Shown: piece by piece, positions 1 to 5,893 of the stretch | How the letters are laid out: each line of letters begins with the position of its first letter | Numbering within the stretch: the stretch's first letter is position 1 | Assembly (NCBI GenBank): GCA_003164255.1 | Contig: PLST01000123.1 | Location: 1-7,142 of the forward strand | Direction: 5' to 3' | Source: Acidobacteriaceae bacterium | GTDB taxonomy: Bacteria; Acidobacteriota; Terriglobia; Terriglobales; Acidobacteriaceae | DNA length: 7,142 nt | Program-made: the position numbers and the translations under genes | Notes under the pieces: model-generated | Databases searched by the model: none | What the model was told of the DNA's origin: nothing | The model's input: only the letters and a program-made list of their open reading frames with translations

Positions 1-219
1 ACGCGTCCCGAGTTCCTGGCCCGCGTTTCCCCGCAGTGGGCTGTCATCTCCTGCGGTCTGCGCAATCGTTACGGCCATCCCCGCCAGGCAATCCTCGAAG
101 AGCTGCAGGCAGCCCACGTCCGCACCTATCGCACTGACATTGACGGCGCCTCCTGCTTTCGTCTCGACGGAAAATCCGTCATTCCTGACCCCGCCTGCGG
201 CTGGCGCAAGATTCGCTGA
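1..219 (+). CDS. comEC: ComEC/Rec2-family DNA uptake protein, C-terminal end (5' truncated)
   Basis: Frame 1 is open from the first base to a TGA at 217-219, giving the last 72 residues of a protein that starts outside the window. ComEC/Rec2 is the inner-membrane channel that takes up single-stranded DNA in natural transformation. Many members end in a metallo-beta-lactamase-like domain, and this fragment matches the end of that domain: a strand reading WAVISCG, then NRYGHPR with the conserved GHP histidine, a helix ILEELQAAHV, and the terminal signature YRTDIDGAS followed by a short strand with FRLDGKSV. The order 'strand, N-x-YGHP, helix, RTD-x-DG' is characteristic of ComEC tails. Only the tail is visible, so a stand-alone ComEC-like MBL protein cannot be excluded. 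No U-tract terminator for this strand follows in the next 180 bp, and the next gene is convergent. Confidence 0.85.
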   Translation, partial: TRPEFLARVSPQWAVISCGLRNRYGHPRQAILEELQAAHVRTYRTDIDGASCFRLDGKSVIPDPACGWRKIR

Positions 220-296
220 ATCAGATGTCGCCCTGGGAGGCACGGCCGCGCCCGATTTTCATCCCCCGCAACCCAACAAGCTCAATGGAAGCAAAC

Positions 297-333
297 AAAA
301 AAATGCCGGTCACCGCTTGGCGCAATGACCGGC
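297..333 (-). terminator. Intrinsic terminator of the TonB-dependent receptor gene
   Basis: On the minus strand an 8-bp perfect stem (arms 326-333 and 305-312, GCCGGTCA against TGACCGGC) with a 13-nt loop is followed, after one A, by seven consecutive T (303-297). This is a textbook rho-independent terminator about 65 nt past the receptor stop codon. On the plus strand the same stem has no downstream T-run, so it should not terminate comEC transcripts efficiently. Confidence 0.75.
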
Positions 334-348
334 CTGTAAGTTAGAAAG

Positions 349-378
349 TTTGCGCCTACTCGAAAGAGCAGGCGCAAA
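349..378 (-). other. Perfect stem-loop in the receptor 3' UTR
   Basis: The arms 349-357 (TTTGCGCCT) and 370-378 (AGGCGCAAA) are perfectly complementary. Inside them, after one A/C mismatch, a 3-bp stem CTC/GAG closes a four-base loop: GAAA on the plus strand, TTTC on the minus strand. The structure begins about 20 nt after the receptor stop codon. It has no real T-tract on either side, so it may protect the transcript from 3' exonucleases or assist the terminator rather than terminate by itself. Its arm sequence TTGCGCC recurs in the loop of the adjacent terminator hairpin at 319-325. Confidence 0.6.
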
Positions 379-398
379 GAAAAGACGCAATAACTGGT

Positions 399-3300
399 CT
401 AGAAGGTCAACCTGCCGCCCACCTGGAGGACGCGCTGGGTGCCTGTGGCCGAGGTGATCTTGCCGAAGTTACCGTTGTTGTTGGTTCCGCTTGTCGCGGT
501 GGTCGGCGGGCCGCTTGCGGTGGGGTTGGAGAGGTTGACCCAGTTCAAGAGGTTGGTAGCCTCGCCGCGGAGCTGGAATACAATTCCGCGCTCAAATTTG
601 ATGTCGCGGAAAAGTCCCATGTCGAGATCCTTGAAGCCCGGGCCAAACAGGCTGTTGCGGCCTACGTTGCCGTCCGCACCGCCGGGACCGATGCCGCCAG
701 CCACGCCCGGACCGTTGTAAACGTAAGTCGGGCTCGTAGGTGAGTTATTGAACCACGCTGACACCTCGTTAGACGTGGAGGTGCAAACCCGGCAGCGGTG
801 TGCGTTGAGCACGGGGTTGGGACCTCCGGCAGCATAATCCGGGCGTTGATTGCCGGTGCTGTCAAAGCTCTTGTTGGTCCCTGTGGTGACCGTGAATACG
901 CCACCACTGTGCAGGTAGATGATCGGCGAGATCGTCCAGCCGTTAACCAGGTTGCTGAAGACTTTGTTTTCGCCGTGAAAGTAGCTGATGTTCCATGAAC
1001 CGGACATCGCAGCGTTGTTGCGGATGTCGGCACTCATGGGACCTTTTTCCTCCTGGAGGCCGCCGCCGAGGGCGCCCAGAGAGTTATTCGACGGTGTGAA
1101 GGGAGCGCCGAAGTAGCCCGAGTCCTGTGGTGAGGAAAGTCCGTCTGCGTCCGGCTCAAATGCATCCAGAGCGTGGCTCCAGACATAGAAACCGCTGATG
1201 CTGAAGCCGCGCGACATCTGTTTTGTCGCCGAGACTTGCAGGGCGTGGTAATTGGCATTCAGGTCTGACAGCAGGTCGACGATTCCTGCTCCCAGCAGGC
1301 CGTTGCCGTTGTTGATTGCGGCCGCACCTGTAGGACATGCTCCGGCGCATGGATCGAATTGACGCCGGTCGGCGATGCTGGTTGCCGAAGTGCTTGGCGT
1401 ACCGAAGGCGGTCGAATACGGTGCGTAGTTGGCGTCAATAAAGTTGGGTAGCTGGTGTGAGAGAGCGGCAACATACGCCGCCGTCATTGTTATCCGGCCG
1501 GGAAACTGTTGTTGCACGGAAAGATTGAACTGGTATTCGTAGGGATACTTGAAGTGCGGGGAGATGGCTTCGGTTGCGCCGCCGGGGCCCTCAATGAAGG
1601 TGGGCTTGGCCGCCGTATAGGTGTACGGGAAGAGGCCGCCACCCGCCGCGGTCGAGGGGAAGTCCCCTGGATAGGAATAGAAATTCGTAATGGAGTTGAG
1701 CGGGCCCTCACCGGTCTGCGGACGCAGAGCGAACGGAACGGCATTGCCGGGCTGGTTCCATTCGTTGCCGGCTGGGATGCCGAAGAAGATACCCGAGGCG
1801 CCGCGAATGGCGGTCTTGCCGTTACCAAACGGGTCCCACGCGAAGCCCAGGCGTGGCGAAACGTGGTAGTACGACGTGGAAATGATGCCGCGGCCGATGC
1901 CCGCGTCACCCGGGAACACGATGCCCTTGGGTGCGAGCGGCGCCACAGTGGATTGCTGGCCGGGAACGAAGGATTCCGTCCTGTTATGGGGATCGACGGG
2001 AGGCTGATCGATGTCCCACCGCATCCCAAGGTTGGCCGTGAACCGGGGCGTGATCCGGTAGTTATCCTGCACAAACAATGCGTAGTGCCAGGTGCTCAGG
2101 TGGGTGGTGTAGGGCGAGTCCTGCTCAGCCGACGATGCCTGGCCAGTCACCCAGTCTGAAAACACATTGCCGGTTGAAGTTGGGGCTGATGTAGCGAAAC
2201 TGATGCTGCCAAAGTTCAGCAGGTTGGCATCGAACATGGTCTTGGCCAGAGCGAGCTCGCCACCAATAAAGAGGGAGTGTTTGCCCTTGGTCACGCTGAC
2301 CATGTCGCGCAGCTCATAGTTATCGGAACCCGTGAATGGACCCGCATTTGTAACGTCCGGAGCAAATCCGCCTGATAGAGAGATATTGGGCAGAGAGACG
2401 GGGCCTTGGAGGAGGAAGTTCGAGCCAAATGATGTGAGGGTCTGCGATGCCGGGCCGGTCACCGGCGGGTTAGTGCGGCCGCCCGCTGCCCGCGTGAAAG
2501 TGAGCCAGGCTTGATTGGCGACTGCAGGAGTGAAGGAGTGAACGTCGCTGAGGTTGATATTGGTGCCATTCGAGGCGACTTGATTGTAGGTCCATGGGAC
2601 GTTGCCGCCTGGGTTATTTTTCAGCACGTTCCTCGAAAAGAAGTATGTTGCCGCCACATGGTCCTTTGACCCGAGGTTCTGGTCATACTTGCCCAGGTAT
2701 TCATTTTCGGTAACCGGGATGGGGATCAGACCCGCATAAGTCCCGCCTCCCGTGGCAGGCTTGAGACCGCCAGAGATATTGGGCAGCGGGATGGAAGAGC
2801 CGATGGTGTTGGCTATGTTGTCCATGTTGAAAACGGTCGTGTCCAGCGCGCTGGTGGGGATGCAATGTCCGGCGGTCGAAGGACCAATTAAATTAGCCGC
2901 GCAACCCGGGCCAGCGTTTACTCCATTCGCGAGAACCGTTTTGCTGGTGCCCGGCATGTAAACCTTGAAAGTGTCGGCAGTAAAGTCGCCGAGGCGCTCG
3001 TTGGCCGTGGGAGTGATGGCGCCTGTATATATGGTTGCGGTAACCTGGCGCAACCCCGCATAGCTGAAGAAGAAAAACGCATCGTTCTTCTTTATCGGCC
3101 CGCCCACGGTGCCGCCAAACTGGTTGCGGTGGTAGGGCGCAACGATGATCTTGCCTGCGGCGTTGTGGGCCGGGGCCCAGCTGTTGGCGTTGAAGTCAGT
3201 GTTGCGGTTGAATTCGAACAAGCTGCCATGAAACTGGTTTGTTCCCGACTTGGTGATGACCGAGACCACACCGGCGGAAAATTGGCCGTATTGCGCGCCG

Positions 3301-4046
3301 AATGCGCTGGTCTCTACGCGAAACTCTTCCACTGCGTCGGGGTTGGGCGACGGGTTGCCGTAGTTACGCATCTCGGTGATGTTGTTGCCGCCGTCAAGAT
3401 AGAAAGCTACGCCTGCGCTGCCGCCGTCAATGGAGCCGTTGATCTGGACATCTTCGATATACAGCCCGGTGGCGGTGGTTGGCGTGCCGGTGGGGTTTGA
3501 GGTGGAGCTGTTGTTATTGGCCATCACGCCGGGTGTGAGCGAAACCTCGGAGTAGATGTTGCGGTTGACGAGGGGAAGACCGAGGATTTCGTCCGGCTCG
3601 ATGGTCCTGCCCAATACCGCGTCAGCCGTATTGACGGTTGGAGGAGCCTCAGTGACCGTGACGGTCTGGGTCTGCGCGCCAACGGCCAGTTTTATGTCAA
3701 TCGTCTGTTCCTGATCAACGTCGAGTGCCACATTCTTCTGCACATAGCGCTCAAAGCCGGCAGCCGTCGCCTCGACGGAGTAGGTGCCTACGGGCAAATA
3801 ATCGATGCGGTATTCCCCATAGCCGTTTGCTGGAGCCGAGCGGGCGAACCCGGTATTCAGGTTGGTTGCCTTCACGGTGGCCGTGTTGACCACAGCGCCT
3901 TGTTGATCCTTCACCGTACCGACGATGGAACCGGTAGTCTGCTGTCCATACGCGATAATGCTGCCTGTGAAGATGAATACGAGCGCGACGAGCTCGCGCG
4001 CGCTCGCGCATAGCCGCGAGTATCTTGCCAAATTGCTAATGTTCAC
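399..4046 (-). CDS. Oar-like TonB-dependent receptor with carboxypeptidase regulatory-like domain
   Basis: This is a large outer-membrane receptor of the OmpA-related (Oar) TonB-dependent type, expected to move or bind a bulky nutrient using TonB energy; the substrate is unknown. Numbered from the GTG at 4046 (1215 aa), residues 1-34 look like a signal peptide: basic n-region, hydrophobic LVALVFIFTGSIIAYG, and possible cleavage before QQ. Residues about 37-121 are a CarboxypepD_reg/Ig-like domain (GSIVGTVKDQQGAVV, then LPVGTYSVEATAAGF). Residues about 140-275 are the plug (LPLVNRNIYSEVSLTPGV, FYLDGGNN, VISVITKSGTN-like end). The rest is the beta-barrel, ending in the phenylalanine typical of BAM substrates (VGGRLTF). 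An in-frame ATG at 4091 would add 15 residues. I prefer the GTG because GGAGG sits 8 nt upstream, the extra codons are AT-ending and unlike the gene, and the n-region becomes normal. The gene is divergent from the membrane regulator-like gene and is followed by a strong terminator, so it is probably monocistronic. Confidence 0.9.
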   Translation of the reverse strand: MNISNLARYSRLCASARELVALVFIFTGSIIAYGQQTTGSIVGTVKDQQGAVVNTATVKATNLNTGFARSAPANGYGEYRIDYLPVGTYSVEATAAGFERYVQKNVALDVDQEQTIDIKLAVGAQTQTVTVTEAPPTVNTADAVLGRTIEPDEILGLPLVNRNIYSEVSLTPGVMANNNSSTSNPTGTPTTATGLYIEDVQINGSIDGGSAGVAFYLDGGNNITEMRNYGNPSPNPDAVEEFRVETSAFGAQYGQFSAGVVSVITKSGTNQFHGSLFEFNRNTDFNANSWAPAHNAAGKIIVAPYHRNQFGGTVGGPIKKNDAFFFFSYAGLRQVTATIYTGAITPTANERLGDFTADTFKVYMPGTSKTVLANGVNAGPGCAANLIGPSTAGHCIPTSALDTTVFNMDNIANTIGSSIPLPNISGGLKPATGGGTYAGLIPIPVTENEYLGKYDQNLGSKDHVAATYFFSRNVLKNNPGGNVPWTYNQVASNGTNINLSDVHSFTPAVANQAWLTFTRAAGGRTNPPVTGPASQTLTSFGSNFLLQGPVSLPNISLSGGFAPDVTNAGPFTGSDNYELRDMVSVTKGKHSLFIGGELALAKTMFDANLLNFGSISFATSAPTSTGNVFSDWVTGQASSAEQDSPYTTHLSTWHYALFVQDNYRITPRFTANLGMRWDIDQPPVDPHNRTESFVPGQQSTVAPLAPKGIVFPGDAGIGRGIISTSYYHVSPRLGFAWDPFGNGKTAIRGASGIFFGIPAGNEWNQPGNAVPFALRPQTGEGPLNSITNFYSYPGDFPSTAAGGGLFPYTYTAAKPTFIEGPGGATEAISPHFKYPYEYQFNLSVQQQFPGRITMTAAYVAALSHQLPNFIDANYAPYSTAFGTPSTSATSIADRRQFDPCAGACPTGAAAINNGNGLLGAGIVDLLSDLNANYHALQVSATKQMSRGFSISGFYVWSHALDAFEPDADGLSSPQDSGYFGAPFTPSNNSLGALGGGLQEEKGPMSADIRNNAAMSGSWNISYFHGENKVFSNLVNGWTISPIIYLHSGGVFTVTTGTNKSFDSTGNQRPDYAAGGPNPVLNAHRCRVCTSTSNEVSAWFNNSPTSPTYVYNGPGVAGGIGPGGADGNVGRNSLFGPGFKDLDMGLFRDIKFERGIVFQLRGEATNLLNWVNLSNPTASGPPTTATSGTNNNGNFGKITSATGTQRVLQVGGRLTF

Positions 4047-4054
4047 TTTTGAAG

Positions 4055-4059
4055 CCTCC
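4055..4059 (-). promoter_or_regulatory. Shine-Dalgarno GGAGG deciding the receptor start
   Basis: CCTCC on the plus strand reads GGAGG on the minus strand, 8 nt before the GTG at 4046-4044. A competing ATG at 4091-4089 has a weaker GAGG about 7 nt upstream. The 15 codons between the two starts (including AGA, TTG, CCA and AAT) do not resemble the GC-ending codons of the gene body. This argues that they are leader sequence. Confidence 0.6.
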
Positions 4060-4223
4060 AAAGCGTTTCTATTTTCTGGATCATTCGCCATCCGGCGCCC
4101 TCATCCTTCGATCGACAAACAATTCCTTGCTTAATGCTATTCAAACCAATGAATCGGCTGCGCATAGTTTCCGTCAGTCGTTGCATAGGCAGGTGATCGC
4201 CTTTGTTCTCGAAGATTGCAAAC

Positions 4224-4296
4224 GTTCGAAATGACGTGTTCCCGTCGTCTGAACAGCCATTGCTGATTAGACAAACAGATCGAGCCTGTTCGAAAT
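4224..4296. repeat. Direct repeat GTTCGAAAT, two copies 64 bp apart
   Basis: The nonamer GTTCGAAAT, with palindromic core TTCGAA, occurs at 4224-4232 and again at 4288-4296 within the divergent intergenic region. Paired sites about six helical turns apart could be operators for a regulator controlling one or both flanking genes. Only two copies are seen, so chance cannot be excluded. Confidence 0.3.
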
Positions 4297-4573
4297 TGGT
4301 AACGATCATCTCCCACGAATCCGGTGAAGAGCTTGCGGCACACCTGTCCATCTGCCCTCGGTGGCTGACTGCGGGTCGCCGAAGTTGGGAGCTTTTCAAA
4401 CCGAACGAATTCTTCTCGCTAGCGATAACCCGCACAAGGCTGATACAGTATGTTACAAGATGCCCTCAGCCAGCTAAGCGCCATTAAGTTATTTAAAAAT
4501 AAGGAAGTTACAATTTATTCAATGCGCAAAGATTTCCCTCTCAAATCCCCGCGCTCGTCCCCCAAACCTCTTG

Positions 4574-4603
4574 GCGACAATTGCTCCCACACCGGTGTAT
4601 GCT
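4574..4603 (+). promoter_or_regulatory. Candidate sigma-70-like promoter for the membrane regulator-like gene
   Basis: GCGACA at 4574-4579 (four of six matches to TTGACA) and TATGCT at 4598-4603 (four of six to TATAAT) are 18 bp apart and would start transcription near 4610. If real, this excludes the upstream TTG (4571) and GTG (4595) starts and leaves the ATG at 4634 as the first usable one, with GGAG at 4614-4617 in a short leader. The match is moderate. Confidence 0.3.
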
Positions 4604-4633
4604 ACTTTTCTACGGAGTCATCTGACCTTTCTC

Positions 4634-5860
4634 ATGCACGAAAATGCGCATAGCCCGGAGCAATGGACCCCTGCTTCGGCGGAGGACCGCGATCTCGTCC
4701 TGAAAGAGCTCGACGCGATCCTCGCCAGCTACCATTTTCGGGGCAGCAAGCGCTATCCGGCCCTGCTCAAATACGTCGTCAGCGCCGCCCTCGACGGCCA
4801 TGCAGGAGACTTGAAAGAACGTACCCTCGGCGTTGAGGTTTTCGGGCGCGATCCCGACTACGACACCGGTGCCGATCCTGTCGTCCGCTTCAGCGCCAGC
4901 GAAGTCAGAAAGCGGATCGCTCAGTACTATCACGAACAAGGCAATCAGTCCGGATTGCAGATTGAAATGCCCCTCGGCTCCTACGTCCCCGAGTTCTTCG
5001 TTCGAGGACCGGAAAGTGCGGCGGAAAAAAATGACGCCTTCGCCGGAAAATCCGCAACCTCACCAAACGATCAGCGCGTAAGCCGGCGCCGCTATCGTGC
5101 CGTCATTGTCGCCATGGCTCTGTTGCTGGTGGCCGTGGCCGCGGCCGGAATCTTTTCTTACCGTAGACTCGCCTCCAGAACTGTGGCCGTCGACACCCGG
5201 CTATGGGATCCGCTCTTCAAGTCGCCAAGGCCGATTCTCATTGTGTTTGGAGCCAGCCACCCCAACAACCTGGGGCCCGAGGCTGCGGAAACCAGCTTCT
5301 TTGACCACACGACCGGGCCTTATCATCACGTCTCCATCGCTACCGCCACTGCCCTTGCGAACCTTGCCGGTGTCCTTCGCGAGCACGGCGCCGCGTATGA
5401 GATAAAGGAAGATACGGAAACCAGCCTGACCGACCTTCATGTGCGCCCCGTGATACTGGTGGGCGCCACCAACAACGCCTGGACCATGCGCCTGATCAGT
5501 ACTCTGCGCTACCGCTTTACCCCCGTCCCCTTGGTCCGGGTGCTCGACTCACACAATCCGCAAAACTCCGACTGGCTCGTCGACTTCTCAAAACCCTACA
5601 CAGCCATCTCCACCGACTACGCCATCGTTGCGCGTTATCAGGATGCAACCACCGAGGGGCCCGTGCTCGTCGTCGCCGGACTCGGCCCCTATGGAACTGA
5701 GGCTGCAAGCGCCTTTGTCTCAGCGCCTGAATATATGGAACAGATCGTCAAACAGGTGCCAGTCGGATGGGAAAACAAGAACCTGGAAATGGTCATCAAG
5801 TCAGAGGTGATCGACGGAAAAGCCGGACCGCCCGTCCTCGTTACCTCGATTGTCTGGTAA
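4634..5860 (+). CDS. Membrane-anchored putative one-component regulator (winged-helix-like N-domain, TM, extracytoplasmic C-domain)
   Basis: This 408-aa protein belongs to a family I recognise as recurrent in Acidobacteriota but without an assigned function. Residues about 20-121 form the N-domain: a helix LVLKELDAILAS, FRGSKRYPALLKYVV, KERTLGVEVFGRDPDYD, DPVVRFSASEVRKRIAQYY, and an end reading LQIEMPLGSYVPEF. The same domain precedes TPR, TolB-like or cyclase-like modules in other bacteria. Its last third resembles the OmpR/CadC winged helix (recognition helix with R-K-R, then a hairpin ending G-x-Y). Residues 151-153 are RRR and 155-176 a single membrane helix, which by the positive-inside rule leaves the N-domain in the cytoplasm. 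Residues 180-408 are an extracytoplasmic alpha/beta domain with ILIVFGASHPNN, RPVILVGATNNAWTMRL, VVAGLGPYGTEAASAF and GPPVLVTSIVW. The start is ATG 4634; an upstream in-frame TTG (4571) would add 21 residues outside the usual domain. DNA binding is my inference. The gene is divergent from the TonB receptor and converges with kdsA 33 bp downstream. Confidence 0.75.
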   Translation: MHENAHSPEQWTPASAEDRDLVLKELDAILASYHFRGSKRYPALLKYVVSAALDGHAGDLKERTLGVEVFGRDPDYDTGADPVVRFSASEVRKRIAQYYHEQGNQSGLQIEMPLGSYVPEFFVRGPESAAEKNDAFAGKSATSPNDQRVSRRRYRAVIVAMALLLVAVAAAGIFSYRRLASRTVAVDTRLWDPLFKSPRPILIVFGASHPNNLGPEAAETSFFDHTTGPYHHVSIATATALANLAGVLREHGAAYEIKEDTETSLTDLHVRPVILVGATNNAWTMRLISTLRYRFTPVPLVRVLDSHNPQNSDWLVDFSKPYTAISTDYAIVARYQDATTEGPVLVVAGLGPYGTEAASAFVSAPEYMEQIVKQVPVGWENKNLEMVIKSEVIDGKAGPPVLVTSIVW

Positions 5861-5893
5861 TCAGCAGAGAGATTCCGCCGGCGCGGCAACCAC

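Larger units (their letters stand above)
4047..4633. other. Divergent intergenic region, comparatively AT-rich, no convincing gene
   Basis: This gap separates the receptor gene (minus) from the membrane protein gene (plus) and must hold both promoters. The most AT-rich part is around 4484-4522. It contains a TACAAT hexamer at 4509-4514 that matches a -10 box in five of six positions but has no good -35 at the proper distance. A 9-bp palindrome ATAC-A-GTAT lies at 4443-4451, and a GTTCGAAAT direct repeat at 4224/4288. Open frames exist on both strands (for example 4203-4487 plus and 4043-4435 minus), but their translations look like random sequence with mixed codon use, and I do not call them. 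No convincing sigma-70 promoter could be fixed for the receptor. Confidence 0.55.

Noticed and set aside
1509..2159. 216-aa plus-strand frame inside the receptor gene
   Set aside because: Antisense to a clearly coding barrel region; long opposite frames are common in GC-rich genes and the translation shows no family features.
3981..4005. GC-rich 7-bp stem GAGCGCG/CGCGCTC in the signal-peptide coding region of the receptor
   Set aside because: Could affect early translation, but the segment is a run of GCG/CGC codons for Ala and Arg in which such stems arise easily; no independent support.
4043..4435. 130-aa minus-strand frame upstream of the receptor
   Set aside because: No recognisable domain, codon use unlike the neighbours, and it overlaps the receptor start and its ribosome site. 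Probably non-coding.
4203..4487. Plus-strand frame whose translation contains EELAAHLSICPRW, resembling the HxxxCxxC zinc motif of anti-sigma factors
   Set aside because: The last cysteine is a tryptophan, the rest has no anti-sigma or membrane features, codon use is mixed and no ribosome site is seen. Most likely chance, or at best a remnant.
5875..5886. CCGC-CGGC-GCGG mini-hairpin between the convergent regulator-like and kdsA genes
   Set aside because: Only a 4-bp stem with no T-tract on either strand, so not called a terminator.
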